Position numbers and translations under genes: made by a program. A stretch of DNA of 64,000 nucleotides from positions 124,001 through 188,000 of the forward strand of contig NZ_JACHXU010000002.1 of assembly GCF_014192335.1 (NCBI RefSeq). Direction: 5' to 3'. Of the stretch, positions 9,490 through 19,147 are shown piece by piece; position 1 is the first letter of the stretch, and every line of letters begins with the position of its first letter. A model generated the notes under the pieces. The model did not search any database. It was given only the letters and a program-made list of their open reading frames with translations, and was not told where the DNA came from. This DNA is from Aporhodopirellula rubra. Its GTDB lineage: Bacteria > Planctomycetota > Planctomycetia > Pirellulales > Pirellulaceae.

Positions 9490-9819
9490 CGAAAATTCCT
9501 TCAAAAATTGGAGCTAAACGGAAGCATCGAAAACCATGCTTCGATCTGTGGCTGACATGCATGAACGAGACACCGTTGCCTCTTCTCGCAATGCGCCCTC
9601 TATAAAGGAAAAGGGCCTCCCTCAATTTGTTTTGGACAAACTTTTGCAAACATTCGTAGAATTAACTTTTCTTCATCCTGAGACGGCACATTTCCTGTCC
9701 AAAAAACCACGCTTGTGCCCTCTTGCAATAGCCTGCGAATGATTGCCGCAGCGTACACAAGTCCCGCAGTGAACAAATGTCGCAAAACCCACACGCCACC
9801 AACGGGCGTTCCTATTAGC
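9490..9819. promoter_or_regulatory. Divergent promoter region between DUF1559 and ECF sigma genes, with leader hairpin
   Basis: These 330 bases separate two divergent genes and are more AT-rich than the flanks. A perfect 7-bp inverted repeat (GAAGCAT, 8-base loop, ATGCTTC) at 9521-9542 falls 32 bases upstream of the DUF1559 start and could fold in its leader mRNA. No consensus promoter can be assigned with confidence, and no extra gene is visible. Confidence 0.4.
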
Positions 9820-10353
9820 ATGTCGCTCGACACTGAACATTCTGAATTCGCACGGCTAATCGCGCAGCACCAACGAGCGGTGCAGGGTTACATCCTTGCC
9901 AACGTTCCTCGCTGGGGTGATGCCGACGAAATTTGGCAAGAGACGAGCGTGCGGCTGTGGCTGGAATTTGACAAGTTTCAGCGGGGCTCCAACTTCGCAG
10001 CCTGGGCGATCCGGGTCGCTCACTTCGAAATCCTGACATGGCGCAAAAAAGTCAGCCGCAACCGATTGGTCTTCGGCGACGACTTCCTCGAATGTCTCGA
10101 AAGCGAACAGGGACAATTCACTTCCCAACAGTCACAAGATCGTTTGAAAGCACTCGATCAGTGCCTCCAAAACAGTACCGAACATCAACGTGAACTCCTT
10201 TCACGATTCTATGAACCCAATCGGCAAGTCGAACAGATCGCGGAAGCCATGAAATGCAGTGTCGATGCCGTTTATAAATCGGCCCAACGTATTCGCAAAG
10301 TGTTGCGACACTGCATCGAAAACCGGCTGCAAAACGCGGAGTTGTATTCATGA
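9820..10353 (+). CDS. ECF-family RNA polymerase sigma factor (planctomycete type)
   Basis: The open frame begins further upstream, but the ATG at 9820 (MSLDTEHSEF) starts the recognisable sigma region 2; length 177. Region 2 shows the helix with DADEIWQETSVRLW (about residues 30-45), which contacts core polymerase and the -10 element. Region 4 ends the protein with a helix-turn-helix (QIAEAMKCSVDAVYKSAQR, about 138-156). The spacing is that of the small planctomycete ECF group that pairs with FecR-like proteins. Its stop codon overlaps the start of the downstream FecR-type gene (ATGA at 10350-10353), pointing to coupled synthesis of sigma factor and membrane partner. Target promoters are unknown. 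Confidence 0.9.
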   Translation: MSLDTEHSEFARLIAQHQRAVQGYILANVPRWGDADEIWQETSVRLWLEFDKFQRGSNFAAWAIRVAHFEILTWRKKVSRNRLVFGDDFLECLESEQGQFTSQQSQDRLKALDQCLQNSTEHQRELLSRFYEPNRQVEQIAEAMKCSVDAVYKSAQRIRKVLRHCIENRLQNAELYS

Positions 10354-11999
10354 GTATGACCCCCGATCAATCGAAACGATTCACGCTGATTCATGACCTC
10401 GTCACCCGGCAACTCGAGGGAATTGCGAGTGTTGACGATCAGAAAAAACTGCAAGACGCGATCACTTCGGACTCGGAAATGCGTCGCGAATACATCCGCT
10501 ATATGCAGGAAACCACACACATCGCGTCGCGTCTCGTCCCGCCTCACCCCGACGACGAATTTTCAAAATCCGGCGTACTGGGCAGTGCCGTACACACCGA
10601 CATGACGCATGGCGACAGTGAAAACACCGACGACGCGCCCCCCCATACCTTCGACCGCCAATCGCGATCAAACATCGCCCGCGAGCACCGCAACGAACAC
10701 AGGCAACTCACTGCCGCTTCACGGGCACACGATGCTCAAACACCCGGAGGCGAATCACCGGGCCGCTACACCGTCACGTTCCCCAGCGTGGCGTCGAGCT
10801 TTGCGATTGCGACTTCACTGTTGTTGGCGGTTACCTTGGCGTTCTGGAATAACGATCGCAACGGCGATCAAGAACACGTCGCGATGAACACGCCCGGCGA
10901 CGCCGACATTCCGGCGATGACCGGCGCGGCACACGGGACCGAAGTCGCCACGCTCGTCGAATGCACCAACGTCGTATGGGATAGTCAATCCAATGCCGTC
11001 GACGAACTGAGCAGGGTTGGCGTCGGTCAGAACATCTCGTTCAACCAAGGTCGCATTAAACTGGTTTTTGATTCGGGCGTCGAAACGCTGGTGCTTGCTC
11101 CCTGCTTGCTAAACATTCAAGACCGAAACCGAGTGTATTGCACGTACGGACGCATCACCGCCAAAGCCTCCTCTGGGGGCAAAGGGTTCGCGATCGAAAC
11201 GCCAGTCGCTCGCGTAACCGATTTGGGGACCGAGTTCGGAATCGCGATCCATGAATCCGGCGAGACCGAGGTTGCCGTCTTTGAAGGCGAAGTCGACATC
11301 GAACTCGGATCACCAAACACCCGAAACGAACAAGGCCCGGCCGCCAAACGGGAACACCTCGTGCAAGGGCAAGCGACGTTGGTCGATCACCAAGGGCGTT
11401 CCAGTCGCGTGTTTTCGATCGACAACCAACGCATGCCGGGCGTTCGCGACCTCGCACCGCTGCACTACAATCGTCCCGTGATTTCCGCCGTTCGCGACAA
11501 CATCAGCGAACGCCAACCGGACAGCCGCATGTTCTACCGGATCGTCCACGCCGGACTTCGCGAAGACAGCCGCGCGTTCGTCGACCGGACGCACCAGTGG
11601 AACGGGATCGACGAAGAGGGAATTCCGCGTGAGCTGATCGGGGCTGACTATGTGCTGCCATTTAACGACGACAAATTTGTCGGTGACCTCGGTGTTCACG
11701 TTACCATCGCTCGCCCTGCATCGGTCTACATCTTCTTCAGCAACAACACCAAAATCCCCGCGTGGTTGTCGAACACGTTTGTCGACACCGGGATGGACAT
11801 CGGGCTCGACGAGGGTGCCAACCGCTACAAACCAAAAAAGAAGATTGCCGTTGGCCCCTCCAACAGCATCGACAACACGTTCTCAATCTGGAAACGTGAC
11901 GTTCGCGAACCGCAAGACCTAAGACTCGGCTCGTTCGAAAGACCACAAGATTTCAAACGCGGATACAACATGTACGGTATCGCCGCGGTTGCCAAGTGA
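10350..11999 (+). CDS. FecR-type single-pass membrane protein, probable partner of the ECF sigma factor
   Basis: A 549-residue protein starting at the ATG that overlaps the sigma stop. The cytoplasmic N-terminus (about 1-145) resembles planctomycete anti-sigma-like regions (LVTRQLEGIASVDDQ). One membrane helix lies at about 148-166. A periplasmic FecR domain (about 205-335) contains ARVTDLGTEFGIA and EVAVFEGEVDIE. The last 200 residues form an additional beta-rich domain of unknown role. The pairing suggests a cell-surface signalling module in which this protein controls the sigma factor, but no FecA-like receptor gene is nearby. Downstream, a perfect 12-base palindrome (12008-12019) and a GATGTGAATTT direct repeat (12048 and 12063) lie before the convergent gene. 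Confidence 0.85.
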   Translation: MSMTPDQSKRFTLIHDLVTRQLEGIASVDDQKKLQDAITSDSEMRREYIRYMQETTHIASRLVPPHPDDEFSKSGVLGSAVHTDMTHGDSENTDDAPPHTFDRQSRSNIAREHRNEHRQLTAASRAHDAQTPGGESPGRYTVTFPSVASSFAIATSLLLAVTLAFWNNDRNGDQEHVAMNTPGDADIPAMTGAAHGTEVATLVECTNVVWDSQSNAVDELSRVGVGQNISFNQGRIKLVFDSGVETLVLAPCLLNIQDRNRVYCTYGRITAKASSGGKGFAIETPVARVTDLGTEFGIAIHESGETEVAVFEGEVDIELGSPNTRNEQGPAAKREHLVQGQATLVDHQGRSSRVFSIDNQRMPGVRDLAPLHYNRPVISAVRDNISERQPDSRMFYRIVHAGLREDSRAFVDRTHQWNGIDEEGIPRELIGADYVLPFNDDKFVGDLGVHVTIARPASVYIFFSNNTKIPAWLSNTFVDTGMDIGLDEGANRYKPKKKIAVGPSNSIDNTFSIWKRDVREPQDLRLGSFERPQDFKRGYNMYGIAAVAK

Positions 12000-12119
12000 A
12001 TCTCAAATAGAACGTTCTACAGCACGCAGGCCTGGCTTTCTCCCGACGATGTGAATTTCGATGATGTGAATTTGACCGACAGATCCCGAGCCAACTCTCA
12101 TCCCCATTTTCGAGATGCC

Positions 12120-13694
12120 TCAATCTTCGATCGGCCGTGCCTGCAGGCTCCAACTGTGCAACATTCCGAACCGGTCACTGCGTGTGCCACGGATCACCAA
12201 CTGCCAGATTCCTTGAATCGACTTTCCGTTATAGGCAGACAACCCCGGTTGGCGTTTCAGCAAACCTTCGGGAATGAAACTCCCTTCAAACGGTGGCCTG
12301 CCTTTAACGATCGGCTCGGACGCCTGATCATCGAAGATCGTATCGTTGAAATTATCGTCGCCGCCTCCGATTTCCGTGAATAGTTCGATCCGCTCGCCCT
12401 CAGGCCCAGTCAGATAAGCGTCCAGGTGTCCGGTGTAAGAGTGCGTGATCGAGATCTGTACGTTCAAATCCGCAATCAAGAACCCTTCTTCCACTTCGAT
12501 CTCGGAGATAACCGTGCGTCCCGGCGGCAACGGCTGTCCCTCGTCACAGCGAAACGTTCCGCCGATCGCGGCGCGCAACCCAGCCAATTCGGTCGTCGTA
12601 ATCAGCCCATCGTCGTTCGCGTCCCAAGACACGAACTCGGCGATCGATTCCGGCGTCGGCTCCGACGCAAATTCCGCTAGCGAAACCTGATTGTCTCGGT
12701 CGAGGTCACGCTCGTAAAACCATCCAGGGATGCCTTCGCCGAGGCCGCCGGCCTCCTCCTGGACTTGTTCCAAATGGTTGTGAAGTTCTTCTCGCGAAAT
12801 CTCGCCGTTACGATCGAGATCCATTTCGGCAACTCGCATTCCTAATTTGACAGACTCTTCTCGTTCCAGCTTTCCGTTTCGATTCTGATCGAATCGCCCG
12901 AAGACACTCGCCGACAACCAATGGGCGCTCCCGCCACGCCGACGCCGATCGCGAGAATCGTCGCGGCGCGGATCCACTTTCGATGGTTCGATCCCGTTGC
13001 CTGCCCGGCGGGCTTTTTGAATCAGTTCACTGGAATCGCTCGACAACATTCGGCGTCGCGCGTAACGCTGGGCGAGCTCCAAACGAGTCAACCGGTCATC
13101 GTTGTTGAGGTCATCGTCGAACGGATCACGGTATTGCCAATCGCCACGACGGGCTTCGGCACGATCAATCGAACCATTTCGATCACGGTCGTAACGCCGC
13201 AACACGCGTTCGGCCTCGTCGAGATCGTCTTCGGTATACGGGTACTTCACATCGCCGATCCCGAATTCAGGCAATAACGGTTCGTCGCGTGTTGTGCCGA
13301 ACGGGCGCAACTGACCAACCCGTTCCGGACGCACCTCTTCACGGGTCACGCCGTTTTGCTTGGCGAAGTAGATTCGTGCAGCTTCCTGCAGTTTGTCGAT
13401 CGGGTTGGGCCGCGACAGCGACATGCGTCGAGACTCCGCGATGCGTTCCAAATACGGACGCGACAGAGGAGTGATCTCCTTCGGGTCGATCTCGCCATTC
13501 CCGTTAGTATCGAGACGCTCCAGCGATTCACGCAGCCCGGCCTGGGCAAAGGCGTTTTGACCAACGCAACAAAACATGATTGCGGCAACGACGGCCACGC
13601 CCACACGCGTTAAGCGTCGCTCGCCAATCGCCCCCGCACGGGCGGCGATCGCATTTACGACTGACATAACGCGGCAACGAATGAAACAACTCAT
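12120..13694 (-). CDS. Secreted EF-hand protein with C-terminal proprotein-convertase P-domain
   Basis: 524 residues from the ATG at 13694; an ATG nine codons later (MSVVNAIAARAG) is a plausible alternative. The signal peptide ends near FAQ-AG (about residue 51). Seven 12-residue EF-hand-type calcium loops can be read, for example DTNGNGEIDPKE, DRDRNGSIDRAE, DLNNDDRLTRLE, DQNRNGKLEREE, DLDRNGEISREE, DLDRDNQVSLAE and DANDDGLITTTE. The last about 130 residues are a P/Homo-B domain (SITHSYTGHLDAYLTGPEG, then IQGIWQLVIRG and SWSLQ), a beta-sandwich usually next to subtilase domains but here without a protease. It starts 3 bases after the stop of the secretin-like gene, so both are probably one transcript. 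Likely a calcium-dependent surface or periplasmic adhesion protein. Confidence 0.87.
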   Translation of the reverse strand: MSCFIRCRVMSVVNAIAARAGAIGERRLTRVGVAVVAAIMFCCVGQNAFAQAGLRESLERLDTNGNGEIDPKEITPLSRPYLERIAESRRMSLSRPNPIDKLQEAARIYFAKQNGVTREEVRPERVGQLRPFGTTRDEPLLPEFGIGDVKYPYTEDDLDEAERVLRRYDRDRNGSIDRAEARRGDWQYRDPFDDDLNNDDRLTRLELAQRYARRRMLSSDSSELIQKARRAGNGIEPSKVDPRRDDSRDRRRRGGSAHWLSASVFGRFDQNRNGKLEREESVKLGMRVAEMDLDRNGEISREELHNHLEQVQEEAGGLGEGIPGWFYERDLDRDNQVSLAEFASEPTPESIAEFVSWDANDDGLITTTELAGLRAAIGGTFRCDEGQPLPPGRTVISEIEVEEGFLIADLNVQISITHSYTGHLDAYLTGPEGERIELFTEIGGGDDNFNDTIFDDQASEPIVKGRPPFEGSFIPEGLLKRQPGLSAYNGKSIQGIWQLVIRGTRSDRFGMLHSWSLQARPIED

Positions 13695-13697
13695 GAC

Positions 13698-16556
13698 TTA
13701 ACGCCCCGTTCTCGAACGTGACCGGTCCGAGGAAGAACGACTGCGAGTGGTTTCGATCATCAACCCTTGCAATGCTTCTTCGACGACTAAAACATTGCTC
13801 GGAACGACGACTTCGATGGACTGCTCACCCCGCGTGTCGATCAATTCAATCAAATGCTGAACTTCCTTGAGAAGGCTGTCCGGTGCCGTGATTACAAGAG
13901 AATTACTTGGTTCGTGGACCGCCACGGTCATCTTGGGGGCGAGGTCTTTCGGTTGCGATGCGGCCTTTGCCATCGCGGCGAGCTTCGCGGTTGCGTCCGC
14001 TTTACTGGCGCGAGGATCCGCAACCGGTTTCCCTGCGGCTTGACCGTTACCCTCTTTCTTGTCATTGGAAACGACGCGAGTTCCGAACGATTGCCGAATC
14101 ACCTCTGCAGCTTCGGCCGCTTTGATGTTGAACAGTTCAATCACGTGCGGGCGTCCGTTGGTCAGAACGTCCGTAATCCCCTCCGGTTTATCGATGATCT
14201 GCAGGTAGTATTCCATGCGTTCGATATCCTCGGTCGAACCTTGGGTGATCAAGCGGTTCAAACGAGTGTCGGCGACGACCGTCATGGATCCACTCGTGAG
14301 AGTCAATGTTCCTTCGGACGTTGACAGGTAACTGCCCGACAGGAAAGACGACTGAGCGGAGAGGTAACCGTTGACGAGTGTCCCCGTGTCGGCCTCTTTT
14401 GCGGACTCGCCACCGTCGATCAATTTGGCGAGCATACGCAGAGCGTCATCGGCTTTCGTGTACTGCATGTAAAAGACGATCGGCTTCGACGTCGCCGTAT
14501 CCGCAGGCCCGGAGATAACACGAACTAACTCCTCAAACCGGTCGAGCGCCTTCGTATCGTACGATTGCAAAAGCAACCCACTGGGCGTGACCTGGCACCG
14601 GATCGGGGCGTCTTCGCTGACAAAACGACGATCCACTTTACCGACCAATTCCGTTTGTCGAGCGTCGCTATTGATGCCAACGTTTTTGGACGGCGTCTTG
14701 CTCGCAGTCGCACTGCTAGCGGAGGTGGTGGTGAACGATTGATCGTCACGATGTTTGGTTGGCTGATTCTCCGGTTCCGGCATTTCGGTTGACGGCTCCG
14801 ATTGGCGAACGGCGTCCTGAGCCGGTACCCGCTCGGCCGGTGCCGAATTCCACACATCTGAGGTGACGCGAGAGATCGGATTGTCGCCACGCCAAAACTG
14901 GATCGCGGTTTGCAAGATGCGTTCGGATCGCTCGCCAGGCATCGGCAGGACTCGAACATCTTTGCCGAGATTCGTCGCTTCGCTCGCTTCCAAGTCGGCG
15001 ATGATCTTCTTGATTTGTTCGAGTTGTGGCCGCTTCGCCCGGACGAACAATCGCCGGTTGCCGGCATCGGCGTCGATCCGCGGAATATCGGGGTTTGCGT
15101 CGTCGTCATCGTCGAGCATGGACGTGGGCAGATCTAACATCTGCTCGAGCAGACTGATCGCATAGTACGCGTCAATCGTCTTCAGTTGGATAACTTCGAA
15201 ATCGGCATCGGTGGCTTGCAATTGCTCGACCGTCATTTCGATTTCACGCTGCGTTTGATCGTCCGCCAACGCCACGATGCTGCCAGCAGTCTCGTCAACG
15301 CTCAACCGAACGGGTTTGCCCGCCAACAAGGTTTGCAGTACGTCGTAGACCATCTGCACGTTGCCGCCTTCGACGAGGTGCGATTTCAAAATGGAATCAC
15401 GCTGGACGGCTTCGGCTTCCGGATCAGGTTGGTCGATCGCGGCCACGAGCCCCTCGATCACTTTGATCTTGTCTTCCACTCCGGTGACAAAAAGGTGTTT
15501 GCCCAAGACGTCGGCAGACAGACTCACATCGATACCGATCATCTCTCCCGTTGCGAGTCCCAGGTGCGGGCGTGCAACCTCCAACACGTCTTCGGCATCA
15601 ACATGTTTCAAACGGAAACTTTTTACCATCGTTCCGTTCTTAAGCGACGCAGGTTCGAACGAATCGAGGATCACACGAACGGTGCGTAGTTTTGCGACCG
15701 TGTCGGTCACCATCAGTTGATTCGTCACGCCGAGCACTGAAGGGGGCGTCATCAATTGCAGTGACGACAGTTCCTGCACCGCGTCTTCGGCCTCGAGTTC
15801 ATCCAAGCGGAACAAACACTTGACGACTTCATGACCGTCGCGAGTCTCGAGTTGTTCCGGCGAGATCATTTCGGCGATCGCGTCGAGCTGCGACATACTC
15901 CGAGGATCGGTGAGGTTGATGACGGCCATCAAGTTTCCCGATCGCACCATCGCGAAACCTTCGGGAATGAGGAACAGGTTGACGCGGTTGATCGCTTCTT
16001 CGGGAGTAAACGTCCCGCTGTCGTTGTACGTGAAGCTGCCCGTGGGTAACTCGCCGAACTGCAAGGCCAAACCGGCCTCCTCAGCGACCCACTCGATCAC
16101 GTCCCGCCACGGTGCCGCATTGAACGAGAACCGAATCCCGGAATCATCCAAACGGGCCGGCTCGGGTGACTCGGCAACTTCCTCAACCGAATCGGTCGAT
16201 GGTGCCGGCTCGGACGCGGGTGAGTCCGTCGCGGTTGGTTCATTCGCGGCAACGGGCGTTTCGGGCACGGGTGCTGCGGGGGCAGTGGGTTGAGAAACGA
16301 CTGCCGCGGGTTGGGAGATTACTGCCGCGGGCACCACATCGACGGTGGCAGGCTCCTGCACGACAGTGGCCTGCTCAGTTTCCGGTGACTGAGCCAGTTC
16401 CGGCGACTGAGCCAGCACGGATCCGGACGCAAGGACCGTGGCCATACTCACAGCCGCAAAACGGATCACGTCGTGCATGTCGGTGGCGAAACGTCCATGC
16501 AGACGGTGAGACAACCCAAGAAAGCCGGTGTTTTGGGATCTGGACATGGAATTCAT
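13698..16556 (-). CDS. Exported protein with repeated secretin-N (NolW-like) domains and no secretin barrel
   Basis: The frame is open from a TTG at 16598; ATGs at 16556 and 16478 are better starts, and the one at 16478 gives a textbook signal peptide ending VLA-QS, so the true N-terminus may be shorter. After a Pro/Ala/Thr-rich linker there is an STN-like segment (about 135-205), then at least four secretin-N-type repeats of roughly 65-80 residues. Repeat hallmarks are VEDVLEV-like and VKSFRLKHVDAEDVLEVARP segments, and NRRLFVRAKRPQLEQIKKII. The last repeat (HVIELFNIKAAEAAEVIRQ) leads to a basic Ser/Arg-rich tail, with no C-terminal beta-barrel of GspD/PilQ. It could be a periplasmic ring or scaffold component. 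It heads a two-gene unit with the EF-hand/P-domain gene. Confidence 0.82.
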   Translation of the reverse strand: MNSMSRSQNTGFLGLSHRLHGRFATDMHDVIRFAAVSMATVLASGSVLAQSPELAQSPETEQATVVQEPATVDVVPAAVISQPAAVVSQPTAPAAPVPETPVAANEPTATDSPASEPAPSTDSVEEVAESPEPARLDDSGIRFSFNAAPWRDVIEWVAEEAGLALQFGELPTGSFTYNDSGTFTPEEAINRVNLFLIPEGFAMVRSGNLMAVINLTDPRSMSQLDAIAEMISPEQLETRDGHEVVKCLFRLDELEAEDAVQELSSLQLMTPPSVLGVTNQLMVTDTVAKLRTVRVILDSFEPASLKNGTMVKSFRLKHVDAEDVLEVARPHLGLATGEMIGIDVSLSADVLGKHLFVTGVEDKIKVIEGLVAAIDQPDPEAEAVQRDSILKSHLVEGGNVQMVYDVLQTLLAGKPVRLSVDETAGSIVALADDQTQREIEMTVEQLQATDADFEVIQLKTIDAYYAISLLEQMLDLPTSMLDDDDDANPDIPRIDADAGNRRLFVRAKRPQLEQIKKIIADLEASEATNLGKDVRVLPMPGERSERILQTAIQFWRGDNPISRVTSDVWNSAPAERVPAQDAVRQSEPSTEMPEPENQPTKHRDDQSFTTTSASSATASKTPSKNVGINSDARQTELVGKVDRRFVSEDAPIRCQVTPSGLLLQSYDTKALDRFEELVRVISGPADTATSKPIVFYMQYTKADDALRMLAKLIDGGESAKEADTGTLVNGYLSAQSSFLSGSYLSTSEGTLTLTSGSMTVVADTRLNRLITQGSTEDIERMEYYLQIIDKPEGITDVLTNGRPHVIELFNIKAAEAAEVIRQSFGTRVVSNDKKEGNGQAAGKPVADPRASKADATAKLAAMAKAASQPKDLAPKMTVAVHEPSNSLVITAPDSLLKEVQHLIELIDTRGEQSIEVVVPSNVLVVEEALQGLMIETTRSRSSSDRSRSRTGR

Positions 16557-17224
16557 GCAGTTTTCGTCACCGCATTCAAGCATCCTATGACGCGACAAAA
16601 TCGCGAGAGCGTGAACAACAAAATGACGCTGGGGAACGTGTCAAAGCCAGAGACTTCATCACGTGGAGGCGGGAAAATTGCGGGAATGTGAACTCCCACG
16701 GCAGGAACCCATAGAGTAATCGACAAACGCCCCATGAGGCAAACGTATTTCTACCGTCAACGGGGAATGCGACACTGAGAAATGGCGTTCATCGAGATTC
16801 CTGGCCGCAGTATTCACACGGAGTTCTCCGTAAAATCACGACTCACTTCCTCAGCAAAACGTTAAAAACCGGCGTCGCACGAGGAAATTCCACTCACACT
16901 CCTCTCACCAACCCGTCCTCAAAACTTGCCGCCCCAGTCACCACGTCGGCGAAGTCGCGCCCCCGCGTAATACCGTCGCACGCTCGGGAATCGTCGCGGG
17001 CGGGCGGTAGAACCCCGCACACAAGCGATCGCGAAAGCGGATCACGCGAGTCGGCGCAATTCGTTGGGTGAGGCAAAACGCACGAGTTCGAACGATTGAG
17101 AGCAAAGCTTGCATCCCCATTTCAGCCCTCTTAGACTGGGGCCACGCCAGGGGCAGGCGAGCACCCCCTAAAGAACCGCACGGATCCAGTCAACTCCGCA
17201 GCCTCGCCACCAGGGGAATCATCG
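16557..17224. other. Divergent intergenic region, no gene seen
   Basis: About 670 bases lie between the secretin-like gene and the protease gene. Short frames on both strands (16553-16735, 16894-17120) are not protein-like. The region should hold both promoters, but no consensus boxes stand out. Part of it may belong to the 5' end of the secretin-like gene if a TTG at 16598 is used. Confidence 0.45.
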
Positions 17225-18967
17225 ATGCTCGTATTCGCTCGCCTTTTATTCGCTGTTCTGATTGCCGTCGCGCCAGGGATCGCCTCCGGCCAAGAATTCG
17301 ATGTCATTCGAACTTGGTCTGACCTCACTGGAAAATATTCTGTCGACGCGAGCCTATCGACGCACGACGAGAAGACTGCCTCGCTTCGTAAAGCAGACGG
17401 GAAAACGATCCAAATCCCTCGGCATCGGCTGAGCAAGACGGATGCTGAATTCCTCGTCGCGATTGACGCCATTCGAGAGACCGATGCTCAGGCGTCATTG
17501 ATCGAACCTCACATGAGCCAGGTCGCGACCAAAACAGGCGCGACGATTGAAATCATCAACGCATTGCGAACCGAATTCCCCAACGCCGTCGGAGGCAATT
17601 TCCTCGGCGGTGTGTTGCACGCGATCTCGGGAAACAGTCGTTCGAGCCTCATCCAATCGCAACGTTGCTTTGACGATGCGATCGAGATTCTCGAGCTCAT
17701 TGAGCGACATTTCCCTGGCCTGCATCGAAACACGCTCGCGGCAACGTACAGCAATCGCGCCGTGCTCGCGGTGCGTCAGGGCAGCGTCGTCGGCGCGACG
17801 AATTTCCTCGGCAAAGGTGCCGAAGCTACCTCGGGCGAGATCCCCTTCTCGCTCTATCACAACGCGTCATTGATTTTGAATTCGAAATTAGAACTCGGTT
17901 CCAATCGATCACGCCTCGCATCGGTCCTCGCCAAAGGCCGCCCCGAAGGATCCGAACAAGTGGCCAATTACCTGATGTACACGCTCGACCATGACCCGTT
18001 TCACTCGATCGTTTCACCGGGCGAGGCGCAACCCGAATCAGCCGTTCCCGCCGATGCAGGACCTCCTGGAAAATTCCTTACCGGCTACGGGAGCGGATTT
18101 TTGATCGCGGACGACCTGGTGCTCACCAATCGACACGTGACCGAAGACGCCGATTCGTTTTGCATCAAAAACGACGCAGGCGTATCGATTATCGCGAGGG
18201 CCGACAAAATCAGCACCGTTGAAGACATCGACTTGGCAATCCTCAAACTCGAACAACACGCCAAATCCAAACCGCTGCACATTCGCCCCAACGTTCCGAG
18301 CATCGGTGAAAGTTTCGTGGTGCTCGGTTACCCGATTCCCCAAGTCTTCGAGGCGAGCATCACGGCGAGTCGCGGAATCGTCAGCAAGTTGGTCACCGGG
18401 AACCTTCAACTACTCCATGACGCATCCACAGATCCAGGCAACAGCGGCGGACCATGTATTGACACCCGTGGGAATGTGATTGGTGTCCACTTTGCCGGCA
18501 GCGCGGTATCGAAAAACAATCGCAATTATGCCGTCTCGCCCGAGGGAATCCGCATGTTCCTTACGGGAGTTCCCGGATTCACGGCAACCGAATCGGCGAG
18601 CGTCTCGGGAGACTTTTCCAGCGTCGTCGCTCACTGCAGCGACTCGGTCTACATGATCGAGTGCTACAGCAATGAACGTCCGACCGCAACAAGCTCCCCG
18701 AGCGAGTCGACAACATCGAACGCGATGTACAAGTACGCCCTTATTCCCGACATGACCTGTTTCGTCTGTTCGGGAAAAGGAAACGTCGATTGCGCACGCT
18801 GCACGAACGGTTTTGTTTCGGTCAAGAAGACGACGCAAGTCGGTGTTAACAAACTCACCGGCACTCCCCTCTTCGCCCCAAAGACGTTCAAAGAAAAGTG
18901 CCCCCGATGCAATCGCGGTGGACTGATCACGTGCCCGGCCTGCAAAGGAAGCGGACGCTCGAACTAA
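17225..18967 (+). CDS. Secreted trypsin-like serine protease with SHD1 domain and C-terminal DnaJ-type zinc ribbon
   Basis: 580 residues. A signal peptide (1-22) is followed by an SHD1-type domain (about 28-78, RTWSDLTGKYSVDA... RHRLSKTDAEFL), common in planctomycetes. A TPR-like helical part (145-215) comes next, then a chymotrypsin-fold protease (about 285-447). The catalytic triad is visible: H304 in LTNRHV, D336 in DIDLAIL and S407 in GNSGGP. After a Ser/Thr linker there are four CxxC pairs (C512/C515, C523/C526, C559/C562, C570/C573) in CxxCxGxG-like settings (CSGKG, CKGSG), a DnaJ-like zinc-binding module. This resembles HtrA-type quality-control proteases but the domain order is unusual. 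It is transcribed alone, facing the convergent sulfatase pair. Confidence 0.9.
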   Translation: MLVFARLLFAVLIAVAPGIASGQEFDVIRTWSDLTGKYSVDASLSTHDEKTASLRKADGKTIQIPRHRLSKTDAEFLVAIDAIRETDAQASLIEPHMSQVATKTGATIEIINALRTEFPNAVGGNFLGGVLHAISGNSRSSLIQSQRCFDDAIEILELIERHFPGLHRNTLAATYSNRAVLAVRQGSVVGATNFLGKGAEATSGEIPFSLYHNASLILNSKLELGSNRSRLASVLAKGRPEGSEQVANYLMYTLDHDPFHSIVSPGEAQPESAVPADAGPPGKFLTGYGSGFLIADDLVLTNRHVTEDADSFCIKNDAGVSIIARADKISTVEDIDLAILKLEQHAKSKPLHIRPNVPSIGESFVVLGYPIPQVFEASITASRGIVSKLVTGNLQLLHDASTDPGNSGGPCIDTRGNVIGVHFAGSAVSKNNRNYAVSPEGIRMFLTGVPGFTATESASVSGDFSSVVAHCSDSVYMIECYSNERPTATSSPSESTTSNAMYKYALIPDMTCFVCSGKGNVDCARCTNGFVSVKKTTQVGVNKLTGTPLFAPKTFKEKCPRCNRGGLITCPACKGSGRSN

Positions 18968-19147
18968 GGGAGCATGCTCGCTCGCAAAAGTTCTCGCAGG
19001 TGAGCCAACCACGTTTCGATTTTTGTTGCCGTCGTCACCTTCTCCCGGCGGTGGGCCACGTTCTCGCGAACGCAGCGACTTTCAAAACCCTGCACCAATT
19101 GCAGAAAAACTCTCGTGGAAAGCCCCGCGATTTTGCTTCGCCGACGT

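Noticed and set aside
12000-12383. The FecR-type reading frame stays open after its TGA through 12383, with a repeated DVNFDDVNL peptide.
   Set aside because: No start or family supports extra coding, and it overlaps the well-supported antisense EF-hand/P-domain gene; stop-codon readthrough cannot be inferred from this alone.
16340-16440. Short repeat units (QSPE-type) that could be a DNA repeat element.
   Set aside because: They are in-frame low-complexity codons of the linker of the secretin-like protein.
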